From Defluviitalea raffinosedens (lineage in GTDB: Bacteria; Bacillota; Clostridia; Lachnospirales; Defluviitaleaceae), in NCBI RefSeq assembly GCF_016908775.1, contig NZ_JAFBEP010000001.1, forward strand, positions 248,001 through 312,000: DNA of 64,000 nt, read 5' to 3'. Of the stretch, positions 8,943 to 21,066 are shown in pieces. Under the pieces are notes generated by a model. The model was not told the origin of the DNA, searched no databases, and saw only the letters and a list, made by a program, of their open reading frames with translations. Numbering within the stretch: position 1 is the first letter of the stretch; every line of letters starts with the position of its first letter. The position numbers were made by a program, and so were the translations under genes.

Positions 8943-9755
8943 CTATCGTTTAAGTTGATTTGCCTGAGCAAGCATATCGTCAGATGTTTGGATAGCTTTT
9001 GAGTTGATTTCATAGGCTCTTTGAGCAACGATGAGCTTAACCATTTCTTCAACAACTTGAACATTAGAGGCTTCCAAACTTCCTTGAATTAATCTGCTGG
9101 GTTTAGTAACATCTCCATCTGCCTCATAAACAGGTTGCCCTGATGCAGCGGTTTGTCTTACAAGGTTTCGCCCTACATCTTCAAGACCTGCTCTATTGGG
9201 GAACTGAACAACTGCCAATTGAGCTATTTCAACAGTTTCTCCGTCCTCATCCACATAAGAAATAATACCATCTTCTCCAATAATTAAATCAGAAATTTTT
9301 ACTTCCGGATCAAAGTAAATAGGCTCTTCATCTATGCTTAATACAGGATATCCGTCAGAAGTCACAAGCATTGTCTCATCATCCACTACACTCACTTTAA
9401 AGCTTCCATCTCTGGTATACATAATTTCTTCATTTGGCCCTTGCACAGCAAAAAATCCTTCCCCATCAATCGCAATATCTAAGGGGTTATTTGTCACTTC
9501 AATATTACCCATAGAATAGTCTTTAACGGTGGCTATAGGTCTGACACCATAACCTATTTGAATACTTACTGGCCTTCCGGCGCCATTTTCGTCTACTCCT
9601 GCTTTTTGCATGGTTTCATATAAAAGAGATTTAAATTCTACCCTGCTTTTTTTATAACCCACTGTATTCACATTTGCTAAGTTATTTGAGATATTATCCA
9701 CATTCAATTGCTGGGATGTCATTCCCGAGGCTGCTGTCCATAATGAACGCATCAT
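8943..9755 (-). CDS. flhP: flagellar basal-body rod protein FlgG/FlhP
   Basis: 270 residues with the rod/hook signature at both ends: MRSLWTAASGMTSQQLNVDN plus NISNNLANVNTVGYKK at the N-terminus, and VVEEMVKLIVAQRAYEINSK at the C-terminus. The central region (PLDIAIDGEGFFAVQ, YTRDGSFKV) is typical of the distal rod protein FlgG. Position downstream of mbl and flhO equates it with B. subtilis flhP rather than the main che/fla operon flgG. It is 20 nt after flhO. Confidence 0.92.
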   Translation of the reverse strand: MMRSLWTAASGMTSQQLNVDNISNNLANVNTVGYKKSRVEFKSLLYETMQKAGVDENGAGRPVSIQIGYGVRPIATVKDYSMGNIEVTNNPLDIAIDGEGFFAVQGPNEEIMYTRDGSFKVSVVDDETMLVTSDGYPVLSIDEEPIYFDPEVKISDLIIGEDGIISYVDEDGETVEIAQLAVVQFPNRAGLEDVGRNLVRQTAASGQPVYEADGDVTKPSRLIQGSLEASNVQVVEEMVKLIVAQRAYEINSKAIQTSDDMLAQANQLKR

Positions 9756-9775
9756 TTCACATTCCCCCTATCATA

Positions 9776-10534
9776 TTATACTCTTCCAACATCGTTGACT
9801 GCTTTCCCTAAGGTTTCATCATGAGTTTGAATTGCTTTTTGATTGGCTTCATAAATTCTTGTAGCTGTAATCATATCTACCATTTCTCGTATTACATTAA
9901 CATTAGAACCTTCTAAAAATCCTTGTACGATTCGACTTTCAATATTTTTTTCTGTAGTTTCTTCGGTTCTTTCCAATAAATTATCTCCAAGTTTGCTGAG
10001 GGTCTCAGGATTTTCAAATTCTACTATTCTCAATTGATCTATAAGCTCATCATTGACATATATATTACCTGACTCATCAATGCGTACATCTCCCTGGCCT
10101 ATGCGAATTGGTCCATTTTGGCCAAGTACCATATTCCCTTCTTTGGTCATAAGCATTCCATTCGCATCCAGTGCAAAAGAACCGTCCCTTGTGTATACTT
10201 CTCTGCCGTCTTCCATGCCTACAGCAAAAAAAGCTTTTCCTTGGATAGCTACATTTAGCGGATCATCGGTTTGCTTAAGGGTACCCTGAGTATAATTTGT
10301 ATAAACTTGATCATTATATAATCCTAAGCTCATACGTCCAATATTACGGTTATTTGAAAATCCATTTTTTCTATCTTGTATGCGCTTTGTGAGTTCCTCA
10401 GGGAATGAACGTGACACAACAATATCCTTTTTATATCCGGTAGTATCTACATTGGCTAAGTTATTCGTCAGAATATCCATTTTTTCAAACTGTGTTTTCA
10501 TTCCAATTGCAGAAGTGTATAATCCTCTAATCAA
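9776..10534 (-). CDS. flhO: flagellar basal-body rod protein FlgF/FlhO
   Basis: 252 residues. N-terminal MIRGLYTSAIGMKTQFEKMD plus LTNNLANVDTTGYKK, middle PLNVAIQGKAFFAV and YTRDGSFALDANG, and C-terminal VNVIREMVDMITATRIYEAN define a rod protein of the FlgF/FlgG class. It starts at a TTG preceded by AGGGGGA. Located directly after mbl (gap 29 nt) as B. subtilis flhO. Acts in the rod connecting the MS ring to the hook. Confidence 0.92.
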   Translation of the reverse strand: MIRGLYTSAIGMKTQFEKMDILTNNLANVDTTGYKKDIVVSRSFPEELTKRIQDRKNGFSNNRNIGRMSLGLYNDQVYTNYTQGTLKQTDDPLNVAIQGKAFFAVGMEDGREVYTRDGSFALDANGMLMTKEGNMVLGQNGPIRIGQGDVRIDESGNIYVNDELIDQLRIVEFENPETLSKLGDNLLERTEETTEKNIESRIVQGFLEGSNVNVIREMVDMITATRIYEANQKAIQTHDETLGKAVNDVGRV

Positions 10535-10563
10535 GTCAAGTCCCCCTATTAATTAATAAATTT

Positions 10564-11553
10564 TTATTTTTTCCCGCCTGCCATAAACTCTACATATTTA
10601 CCAGTTCCAATTGCTACACAGGAAATAGCATCCTCTGCAATAATCACATTAATGCCTGTTTTTTCTTTTATTAATTTATCAAGGCCATAAAGGAGTCCTC
10701 CGCCTCCAGTCATAACAATGCCTCGGTCTGAAATATCTGCTGCCAGCTCCGGTGGAGTTTTTTCCAATACACCATGAACTGCCTCAACAATACTTGCAAC
10801 AGGTTCTTGAAGAGCTTCAAGCATTTCTTCAGAAGTTACTGTAATCGTTTTAGGGAGTCCAGTGATGAGGTTTCTTCCTCTAACGTCCAGAGAAACAGGC
10901 TGGGTTCTTGGGTAAGCTGTTCCTATATTAATCTTCAAGTCTTCTGCTGTTCTTTCTCCTATTAAAACATTATGCTTCTTTCTCATATATCGGACAATTG
11001 CTTCATCGAAATTATCCCCAGCTATTTTTAATGAAGAACTTACAACAGTGCCTCCAAGGGAAATTACAGCAATATCCGTTGTTCCTCCTCCAATATCCAC
11101 AACCATACTTCCACAAGCTCGTCCTATATCTATTCCCGCACCAATAGCAGCAGCAATAGGCTCTTCGATCACAAATACCTGCCTTGCCCCTGCCTGTCTT
11201 GTTGCATCTTCTACAGCCCTTTTTTCCACTTCCGTTACTCCGCTTGGAACACATACTGCAATACGTGGTTTTAAAAGGAGCTTTCTTCCTACTGCTTTTT
11301 GAATAAAATATTTTAACATTTTTTCTGTTATATCATAATCGGAAATAACACCTTGTCGTAAAGGACGAATAGCAACAATATTACCAGGCGTGCGGCCTAA
11401 CATTCTTCTTGCTTCTTCCCCCACTGCAAGGATCTGACGTGTATTATTATCAATCGCTACAACTGAAGGTTCTTCCAATACTATGCCCTGTCCTTTTATG
11501 TATACAAGAACACTGGCAGTTCCTAAATCAATTCCAATATCTGTTCCAAACAT
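10564..11553 (-). CDS. mbl: MreB-family cell-shape protein (Mbl)
   Basis: 329-residue bacterial actin that forms membrane filaments guiding lateral cell-wall synthesis. Phosphate and nucleotide loops are visible: GIDLGTASVLVYIKGQGIVL at the start, VVDIGGGTTDIAVISLGG at mid-protein, and MTGGGGLLYGLDKLI near the end. The start is the MFGTDIG codon at 11553, with AAAGGAG 8 nt upstream; in-frame starts further out fall on or before that site. It follows spoIIID, as Mbl does in B. subtilis, but a terminator and a SigA promoter lie between them, so it should be expressed in vegetative growth. Confidence 0.93.
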   Translation of the reverse strand: MFGTDIGIDLGTASVLVYIKGQGIVLEEPSVVAIDNNTRQILAVGEEARRMLGRTPGNIVAIRPLRQGVISDYDITEKMLKYFIQKAVGRKLLLKPRIAVCVPSGVTEVEKRAVEDATRQAGARQVFVIEEPIAAAIGAGIDIGRACGSMVVDIGGGTTDIAVISLGGTVVSSSLKIAGDNFDEAIVRYMRKKHNVLIGERTAEDLKINIGTAYPRTQPVSLDVRGRNLITGLPKTITVTSEEMLEALQEPVASIVEAVHGVLEKTPPELAADISDRGIVMTGGGGLLYGLDKLIKEKTGINVIIAEDAISCVAIGTGKYVEFMAGGKK

Positions 11554-11639
11554 TTTCATTCTCCTTTGTACTCTCATAAAATGTTATCGTCATTTATTAG
11601 TAAAAATATTATACCTTCCATACTATTTTCATTTATCTT

Positions 11640-11668
11640 ATTATATCTAATTTGTGTAAAATATTCAA
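11640..11668 (-). promoter_or_regulatory. SigA promoter of mbl-flhO-flhP-flgJ
   Basis: Minus strand TTGAAT (11668-11663), 17-nt spacer, TATAAT (11645-11640), about 85 nt before the mbl start and after the spoIIID terminator. Confidence 0.7.
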
Positions 11669-11696
11669 AGGTATTTCCTATGAAATTTTGCAAAAT

Positions 11697-11727
11697 AATA
11701 ACTAGGAAGCATACCTCCCTAGTTATT
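11697..11727 (-). terminator. terminator after spoIIID
   Basis: A 10-bp stem AATAACTAGG/CCTAGTTATT (11697-11706 and 11718-11727) with T-rich sequence after it on the minus strand. It isolates spoIIID from mbl. Confidence 0.75.
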
Positions 11728-11740
11728 ATTTTATATCGTA

Positions 11741-12013
11741 TTATCTTTTCTTTTTACCTTTTTTAGTTAAATTCATGTATTTTTCTTTGGTGGCCAAACC
11801 GCCTCGAAGATGTCTTTCCGCTTTATTAAATTCCAAAACTTTTCTCGCCTGTATAGCCAGTTTTGGATTTATTTTTTCCAATCGTTCTGTAACATCTTTA
11901 TGAACGGTACTTTTGCTTATTCCGAATTTTTTGGCTGTTTCTCTTACGGTAGCATTGTAACCAATGATAAAATTTGCTACTTCTATGGCTCTTTCTTCAA
12001 TATACCCTTTCAA
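11741..12013 (-). CDS. spoIIID: sporulation transcription factor SpoIIID
   Basis: A 90-residue DNA-binding protein of the mother-cell line of sporulation. The helix-turn-helix NATVRETAKKFGISKSTVHK and the basic tail (LTKKGKKKR) are as in SpoIIID of Bacillus and Clostridium. It starts at a TTG (12013-12011) with a run of six G as ribosome-binding site 7 nt upstream. That site lies inside a 13-bp stem described separately. In the conserved order spoIID-spoIIQ-spoIIID-mbl. Confidence 0.95.
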   Translation of the reverse strand: MKGYIEERAIEVANFIIGYNATVRETAKKFGISKSTVHKDVTERLEKINPKLAIQARKVLEFNKAERHLRGGLATKEKYMNLTKKGKKKR

Positions 12014-12019
12014 AAGATG

Positions 12020-12065
12020 GCCCCCCTTAACACAACTCTTGTTTTATATATATGTTAAGGGGGGC
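12020..12065 (-). promoter_or_regulatory. perfect 13-bp hairpin occluding the spoIIID ribosome-binding site
   Basis: Arms 12053-12065 (GCCCCCCTTAACA on the minus strand) and 12020-12032 (TGTTAAGGGGGGC) pair without a mismatch around a 20-nt A/T-rich loop. The 3' arm contains the six-G ribosome-binding site of spoIIID. No U run follows, so it is a poor intrinsic terminator and better explained as translational occlusion. Confidence 0.75.
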
Positions 12066-12073
12066 TGGTTTAT
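12047..12073 (-). promoter_or_regulatory. possible SigE-type promoter of spoIIID
   Basis: Minus strand ATA (12073-12071), 16-nt spacer, CATATATA (12054-12047), compared with SigE consensus ATA-N16-CATACAAT. A start about 7 nt beyond the -10 would fall in the hairpin loop. SigE dependence of spoIIID is established in B. subtilis; the match here is by eye and imperfect. Confidence 0.4.
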
Positions 12074-12083
12074 GATTTAGTAT

Positions 12084-12938
12084 TTAGTTATTTGTTAAGA
12101 ACTGCTTCGGATCTACAGGGGTATCATTTTTTGTTACTTGAAAATACACATGATCTCCTAAAGCAATAGAATACTTTGTAGGCGTTCCAATTTCTCCTAT
12201 AACTTGGCCTTTTTCCACTATCTCATTTTGTTTGACGGAAATATTTTTCTGTAATTGGCCATATATTGTCTTCCATCCATCTCCATGATCCAGGATAACA
12301 GTAATGCCGGTTTCAGGATCGTTTTTAATCATTTCAACTTTTCCTTTCGCCGCAGCTTTTACAATTCCTTCTTCTGATGGAGCAATGCAAATAGCCGGAT
12401 GAACCCTGTATTGTTCCAGGGTCTTGTCAAAAACTAATTTGTCCGCACTGTAATCCATTACAATTTCCCCGGTTACAGGCCAGATAAGAGAAGCATTTTC
12501 GCTGAATGAAAAAGTTTCTTCAACTTCTTCACTGGTTTCTCTCTTTTCATTTCTACTTTCGTTAACTTTTTCTGAGGAAGCCGACTTATTGCTTTTCGTT
12601 TCTTCGCCAGATACTACTATAATATCTTTTGTAGCACTTGTATCTTCTCTCGCCGTCTCTTCTTCCGAAGGGCTCTCTACAACTGCGCTTCCAGCCCCCT
12701 CGATATCTTCTTTTGTAATGTTAAGATCTTCCTGATAAGCTTTAATCGTTCCTACGTCTTCTAAATCATAATCTCCAAATTCTTCATCTAAGTCGATGGC
12801 ATTTTGCTCGTTCAGTTTGTCTAGTGTCTTCATATTATTTCTGGTGATAAATGTTGTCGTTCCGATCACTGTTAAAATACATAATAACAAAATAGCATAA
12901 TAACTTTTCTTATTTAGATACGTCCAAAATTTTTTCAT
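12084..12938 (-). CDS. spoIIQ: SpoIIQ-like M23/LytM-domain protein with degenerate active site
   Basis: 284 residues: short N-terminal cytoplasmic part, one membrane segment (about residues 14-31), an acidic/Ser-rich linker, then a LytM-fold domain (residues about 150-280). Gene order and layout identify SpoIIQ, the forespore protein that binds SpoIIIAH across the septum. Of the LytM zinc ligands, HxxxD reads HPAIC (Asp replaced by Cys) and HxH reads HVY (second His replaced by Tyr), so peptidase activity is unlikely. Start at the MKKFW ATG, with GGAGGT 7 nt upstream; a GTG three codons earlier overlaps that site. Confidence 0.88.
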   Translation of the reverse strand: MKKFWTYLNKKSYYAILLLCILTVIGTTTFITRNNMKTLDKLNEQNAIDLDEEFGDYDLEDVGTIKAYQEDLNITKEDIEGAGSAVVESPSEEETAREDTSATKDIIVVSGEETKSNKSASSEKVNESRNEKRETSEEVEETFSFSENASLIWPVTGEIVMDYSADKLVFDKTLEQYRVHPAICIAPSEEGIVKAAAKGKVEMIKNDPETGITVILDHGDGWKTIYGQLQKNISVKQNEIVEKGQVIGEIGTPTKYSIALGDHVYFQVTKNDTPVDPKQFLTNN

Positions 12939-12980
12939 TATATCCACCTCCGTCTATAGTATAACCGGAGGTAAAATGGG

Positions 12981-14009
12981 CTATTCACTTTTCAAAATAT
13001 TTTCCTCTATTTCATTGATTTCTTTAATCTGAACTCCCTGATAGTAATGGGTTAAAATTTCTTGATAGTCTTTTCCTTGTTTAGCCATGGAATTGGCTCC
13101 GTACTGGCTCATTCCAGCCCCATGGCCATACCCCTTGGTAGTGAATATAAGATTATCTCCTTCTTCTTTAATAGCGAAGCAGCTGGACCTTAAATTGAAC
13201 AATTTTCTTATTTCCTCCCCACTTAGAAGCTTGTTGCCTATTTGAATCTTCTTAATATATCCTCCGCTATTTCTTTCTATAATCTGAATCTGCTGCATTA
13301 AATCCTGAATGACGAGATCTGGATATTTGTCTTTCAATAAACGGTACACTTCCTGTTTAGAAAGTACTGTCTCATATTCAAATGAAGGAGCTTCCTCATC
13401 TCCTGTACTTTCTACGCTTTTTAGGTATGGTACATCTACTTCCCATACATCTTTGGCACTTTGCGTAATTCCTGCACTGGTAGAATGAAAAACCGCTTCT
13501 ATGGGCTCTTCTTCATAAGTCATAATCTGATTCTTGGTTTCTTCCACTGCTCTTGCGATTTTATCATAGTATGTGTAAAAGTTTTCTCCCCACTTTTTTT
13601 TTAGTTCTTCTTTAGATAAATATGCCTGCCCTCTGGAAGGATCCGTTGAAATATCCGCTCCTTTAAGATCCTCACTTCCTTTTTGATTCATTTTTTTAAT
13701 AGCATAAGTTCTTGCTGCCACAGCCTGCGCCTTTAAGGCTTCTATTTCAAAGGATGCAGGCATCTCTGCCGCTAATACACCTTTTATGTACTCTTCAAAT
13801 TCCAATTCCATAATTTCCCCAGTCTGTGCATTTAAAACTTTAATGACTTTTATATTTTCTTTATTGTCGCTTTCTACCTTATTATTGATGTTCTTTCCTA
13901 TGTCTTCCTGCTGGTTGATTTGACTGTCTCCCACAAAGGAGGTAATAAAAGCTGGCAATACAATAATTGCGAAAAATACCATTAAGAAAAGAGCTCCTAC
14001 TTTTTTCAA
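12981..14009 (-). CDS. spoIID: stage II sporulation protein D (lytic transglycosylase)
   Basis: 342 residues with an N-terminal membrane anchor (LFLMVFFAIIVLPAFITSFV). The SpoIID domain includes LAAEMPASFEIEALKAQAVA, where the Glu of AEMP is the known catalytic residue, and GYGHGAGMSQYGANSMAKQG near the end. SpoIID digests septal peptidoglycan during engulfment with SpoIIM and SpoIIP. I start it at a TTG (14009-14007) with AGGGGGG upstream; the longer ATG start at 14048 lacks a site. It is transcribed apart from murA, since a strong terminator lies between them. Confidence 0.93.
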   Translation of the reverse strand: MKKVGALFLMVFFAIIVLPAFITSFVGDSQINQQEDIGKNINNKVESDNKENIKVIKVLNAQTGEIMELEFEEYIKGVLAAEMPASFEIEALKAQAVAARTYAIKKMNQKGSEDLKGADISTDPSRGQAYLSKEELKKKWGENFYTYYDKIARAVEETKNQIMTYEEEPIEAVFHSTSAGITQSAKDVWEVDVPYLKSVESTGDEEAPSFEYETVLSKQEVYRLLKDKYPDLVIQDLMQQIQIIERNSGGYIKKIQIGNKLLSGEEIRKLFNLRSSCFAIKEEGDNLIFTTKGYGHGAGMSQYGANSMAKQGKDYQEILTHYYQGVQIKEINEIEENILKSE

Positions 14010-14100
14010 GTTATCCCCCCTGTAACTTTGTACCCATATGTAAATCATGATGTCTTGTACATTTATATGTAAGGGAAATAAAATTCATGCCCTAAAAAGA

Positions 14101-14134
14101 AAATAGCCTGCAGCCTTAAGGCTGCAGGCTATTT
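14101..14134 (-). terminator. terminator after murA
   Basis: A perfect 15-bp stem with a 4-nt loop (14101-14115 / 14120-14134) and TCTTTTT beyond it on the minus strand. The stem overlaps the murA stop codon. Confidence 0.9.
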
Positions 14135-15385
14135 TATCTTTTCTATTCTTGCTCCAAGGGCTGCCAACTTTTTTTCCATTTCTGAATAGCCTCTTTCTAT
14201 ATGATAAATGTCACTGATTTCTGTTGTTTCATCTGCTACCAATGCACATAGAATCAGAGCTGCACCAGCCCTTAAGTCTGTTGCTTTAACCTGTGTTCCC
14301 GTGAGTTTTTTTACTCCGTCTATAATAGCACTCCTGCTTTCTATTTTGATCTGAGCACCCATTCTTTTTAATTCACCCACATGCATAAAACGGTTCTCAA
14401 ATACCGTTTCTATCACCATGCTTGTACCTTCTGCAACACTGAGTAAACTCATAAAAGGTGCTTGCATGTCTGTAGGGAATCCGGGATAGGGTAATGTTTT
14501 TATGTCTACGGCTTTTATATTATTCCTGCCGCACACCTTAATCCCTTTTTCTGTTTCTGAAACATCTATATTACATTCTTTTAGCTTTGCTATAATAGGC
14601 TTTAGATGATCACTTACAACATTTTCAAGAAAAACTTCACCCCTTGTAATGGCTCCTGCAATCATAAAAGTTCCTGCTTCTATTCTGTCGGGGATCACAC
14701 AATGGGTTGTACCTGTAAGCTTCTCTACACCATTAATTTTAATGGAATCCGTTCCTGCGCCCCTTATATCTGCCCCCATTTTATTGAGGTAATTGGCAAG
14801 GTCAACAATTTCCGGCTCTACTGCTGCATTTTCAATAATGGTCGTGCCCTCCGCATATACGGCAGCCATCATAATGTTTTCTGTGGCTCCGACACTGGGG
14901 AAGTCCAAATAAATTTTACTTCCTTTCAATTTGTCTGCATAAGCTTCTACATATCCATTTTGTTGTGTGATTTCTGCCCCCAGGGCACTAAATCCTTTAA
15001 GATGAAGGTCTACAGGTCTACTGCCGATGGCACATCCTCCAGGAAGAGGAATCTTGGCTTTACCAATTCGGGCAAGAAGTGGACCCATGATTAAAAATGA
15101 AGCTCTCATCTGACTGACTAAATCATAAGGGGCCTCATATTCAGTAATATGATCTGTAATGAGTTCGATTTCACTCTTTGCTTTGCTCCATTTGATTGTT
15201 ACACCTAAGTGCTGCAAGAGATGTTGCATAATAACGACATCTTTAAGGTTAGGAACATCGCCTATTATACTTTTTCCCTCTGCCAGCAGGGAAGCTGCCA
15301 GTATGGGAAGAACAGCATTTTTTGAACCACTGATTCTGATGCTGCCTCTTAAAGGAGGACTTTTATGGACAACTAATTTAGCCAA
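14129..15385 (-). CDS. murA: UDP-N-acetylglucosamine 1-carboxyvinyltransferase
   Basis: 418 residues; first committed step of peptidoglycan synthesis, adding enolpyruvate to UDP-GlcNAc. Lys of SGSKNAVLPILAASL and the fosfomycin-target Cys in PLPGGCAIGSRPVDLH are both present, as is RAGAALILCALVADE near the end. It starts at a TTG with AAGGGA upstream. The neighbours ywmB and spoIID equate it with MurAA of B. subtilis, where the gene has the same position downstream of atp. Expected to be fosfomycin-sensitive, as the Cys is intact. Confidence 0.96.
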   Translation of the reverse strand: MAKLVVHKSPPLRGSIRISGSKNAVLPILAASLLAEGKSIIGDVPNLKDVVIMQHLLQHLGVTIKWSKAKSEIELITDHITEYEAPYDLVSQMRASFLIMGPLLARIGKAKIPLPGGCAIGSRPVDLHLKGFSALGAEITQQNGYVEAYADKLKGSKIYLDFPSVGATENIMMAAVYAEGTTIIENAAVEPEIVDLANYLNKMGADIRGAGTDSIKINGVEKLTGTTHCVIPDRIEAGTFMIAGAITRGEVFLENVVSDHLKPIIAKLKECNIDVSETEKGIKVCGRNNIKAVDIKTLPYPGFPTDMQAPFMSLLSVAEGTSMVIETVFENRFMHVGELKRMGAQIKIESRSAIIDGVKKLTGTQVKATDLRAGAALILCALVADETTEISDIYHIERGYSEMEKKLAALGARIEKIK

Positions 15386-15400
15386 TGCACTCTTTCCCTT

Positions 15401-16147
15401 CTAGTAATCTACTGTAATGACTGGAGTTGCAAGATAAAGATAAGTATTGTCTTCATATTCATTGTAGTGAAAAGCAAGATTCACATTAATCTTCTTTCCA
15501 TTGGAAACCAACCAATCACTAATTAATCTTGTGTACCCATAAACACTGTAAATTTCCTCTGTCTCGTAAGTTTCTTCAATTTTTGCTCCTATATCTTTCA
15601 TCATGCTTTTTGCAATCTTTTGTTTTTGTTCTTTGTTTAAAGTTCCTCTAAGAGTTCCGGCAATGGTAATATTGGTAGTTGGCTTTATATTATTTTCTGC
15701 AAAGATGCTATCTATTTCTTCTTTTAAATAAGGGATGCTGTTGTATTGGCCATATAAAATAATATCGATGACGACATAGGTACTTGCACTATTTTCTTCT
15801 TCATATTGAATGGATTCTAATTTGACTGTAGTTTTAGCATTTTTAGAAGCCTTAGTTACAATGAATTCTTTAAAGGTTTCGCTCTCTTTTTCTTCTGTAT
15901 TGTCTATATCATAGATTCCCAACGCATCGGTTATTCTCTTAGAGTAAACTTTCATTTTTTCAAGGCTGGAAAATGATTGATTTAAAAGCCCCCAACTATT
16001 GAGATTGATTTGAATGGTTTGAAAATCAGAATTATTAAACGCTGAAAGAAGAGTTCTTTCACCATTTTTATTATTTCCTATTTGCAAAAAAGCTACACTA
16101 TAAACTATTGCTAAAAATCCTAAAAAAATGATTGCCTTTTTTTTCAT
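15401..16147 (-). CDS. ywmB: YwmB-family exported protein of unknown function
   Basis: 248 residues with an N-terminal membrane/signal segment (KAIIFLGFLAIVYSVAFLQI) and a mixed alpha/beta body rich in Lys, Glu and Asn. Family (sometimes called TATA-box-binding-like by fold) and position between atpC and murA match B. subtilis YwmB. Its function is not known. GGGAGGAAAT is the ribosome-binding site. It lies 15 nt before murA and is probably co-transcribed with it. Confidence 0.8.
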   Translation of the reverse strand: MKKKAIIFLGFLAIVYSVAFLQIGNNKNGERTLLSAFNNSDFQTIQINLNSWGLLNQSFSSLEKMKVYSKRITDALGIYDIDNTEEKESETFKEFIVTKASKNAKTTVKLESIQYEEENSASTYVVIDIILYGQYNSIPYLKEEIDSIFAENNIKPTTNITIAGTLRGTLNKEQKQKIAKSMMKDIGAKIEETYETEEIYSVYGYTRLISDWLVSNGKKINVNLAFHYNEYEDNTYLYLATPVITVDY

Positions 16148-16221
16148 TTTATTTCCTCCCGCCCATGAATCTATTTAAAAGTATGGACAAGTAGAAAATA
16201 TTTAATCGTTTTAAAAAATTT

Positions 16222-16250
16222 TTCAAAAAAAGAACGGCCAAAGCCGTTCT
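16222..16250 (-). terminator. terminator of the ATP synthase operon
   Basis: An 8-bp stem AGAACGGC/GCCGTTCT (16231-16250) followed on the minus strand by seven T, just after atpC. Confidence 0.92.
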
Positions 16251-16264
16251 TATAAAATTGATAT

Positions 16265-16672
16265 TTAACGATTTTTATTGTATTGACTGAGTTCAAGCCT
16301 TATAAGAGCCCTTCTTAAGGCACTTTCTGCCCGGGCAACGTTAATGTCTGCAGTTCTTTTTGCCAGTCTTTCTTCTGCTCTTCTTTTCGCTTCTTCCGCT
16401 CTACGTACATCAATTTCTTCCGGCCATTCTGCTGCATCGGTAAGAATGGTAACTTTATCCGGTTGTATTTCTGCAAATCCTCCAATTAAAGAAGCTTTTC
16501 TTTCGTTCCCATCTTGCTTGATGCGAATGGTCCCAATGGAAATAATCGCTGTCAGAGGCTGGTGATTGGGAAGTACACCGATATCGCCTTCTGTAGTTCG
16601 AAAGCTTACACGATCCACTTCTCCACTAAAAAAATTCTTTTCCGGTGTAATGATTTGAAGTTGCAGTTTCAT
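16265..16672 (-). CDS. atpC: F1Fo ATP synthase epsilon subunit
   Basis: 135 residues. The N-terminal beta-barrel (KLQLQIITPEKNFFSGEVDR, then TEGDIGVLPNHQPLTAI) and the C-terminal helical hairpin (AEEAKRRAEERLAKRTADIN) are typical of epsilon, the central-stalk subunit that regulates ATP hydrolysis. Last gene of the operon, 8 nt after atpD. Confidence 0.96.
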   Translation of the reverse strand: MKLQLQIITPEKNFFSGEVDRVSFRTTEGDIGVLPNHQPLTAIISIGTIRIKQDGNERKASLIGGFAEIQPDKVTILTDAAEWPEEIDVRRAEEAKRRAEERLAKRTADINVARAESALRRALIRLELSQYNKNR

Positions 16673-16680
16673 ACAATCAC

Positions 16681-18093
<1,413 letters not shown>

Positions 18094-18109
18094 TCATTCT
18101 TATACTGCT

Positions 18110-18973
18110 TTATTTTAATGCTTCTGATCCACCTACAATTTCAGTTATTTCCTGAGTGATGCTTGCTTGTCTTGCTCTATTGTATTCCACCGTTAATCTT
18201 TCAATGATATCCATAGCATTTTCTGTTGCAGAGTCCATAGCAGTCATCCTTGCTCCCTGTTCGCTGGCAGCGGACTCAACCATAGCTCCATAAATCACGC
18301 TATTGATATACTTTGGAATAACATATTCTAAAACTCCCTCTGGTGAAGGTTCATAAATCATTACATCATCTTGTTCCTTTGATTCTTTGTCTGTTTTAAA
18401 TTCTGAAACATCCACAGGCAATAACTTCTTTACTGTAGGTACTTGATGAATCATAGATTTAAAAGCAGTATAAACTAAATATACTTCATCGATTTCTTCT
18501 TTGTTATATAAATCCAGTACTGTTTCCCCTACTCTTGCAGCATAAGCATATTTAGGATTTTCTGAAATCCCTAGATAGGAATTACTAATACTATATTTTC
18601 GCCTGTTGAAGAAATCCCTTGATTTTTTCCCTATAGTAATCAATTTTACATTCTGCTTTTGTCCTATATGCTGCAGAGCAAGTTTACATACATTGGAATT
18701 GTATCCTCCAGCCAGTCCTCTGTCTGAAGCTATAACAATGTACATTGTATTCTTTACTTCTCTCTCTTTTATATAAGGATGGGTAATCCCCTTGCTTCCA
18801 TGCACAACAGAAGAAATGGTTTTTTGCATTGTTATAAAAAACGGTCTGGTTTCTTCTACATTTCTTCTTGCTTTCTGCATCTTAGCAGTGGAAACAAGCT
18901 TCATTGCCTTTGTAATCTGGCTGGTGCTGTGAACACTTTTAATTCGTCTTTTTATTGTGCGTATGGAGGCCAT
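18110..18973 (-). CDS. atpG: F1Fo ATP synthase gamma subunit
   Basis: 287 residues; rotating central shaft. Starts MASIRTIKRRIKSVHSTSQI with KAMKLVSTAKMQKARR, and ends with the conserved helix ENAMDIIERLTVEYNRARQA followed by ITQEITEIVGGSEAL. Normal length. Confidence 0.98.
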   Translation of the reverse strand: MASIRTIKRRIKSVHSTSQITKAMKLVSTAKMQKARRNVEETRPFFITMQKTISSVVHGSKGITHPYIKEREVKNTMYIVIASDRGLAGGYNSNVCKLALQHIGQKQNVKLITIGKKSRDFFNRRKYSISNSYLGISENPKYAYAARVGETVLDLYNKEEIDEVYLVYTAFKSMIHQVPTVKKLLPVDVSEFKTDKESKEQDDVMIYEPSPEGVLEYVIPKYINSVIYGAMVESAASEQGARMTAMDSATENAMDIIERLTVEYNRARQASITQEITEIVGGSEALK

Positions 18974-18985
18974 TATGACACCCCT

Positions 18986-21053
<2,068 letters not shown>

Positions 21054-21066
<13 letters not shown>

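Noticed and set aside
12020-12065. hairpin before spoIIID as a Rho-independent terminator
   Set aside because: No U run follows it on either strand; occlusion of the ribosome-binding site fits better.
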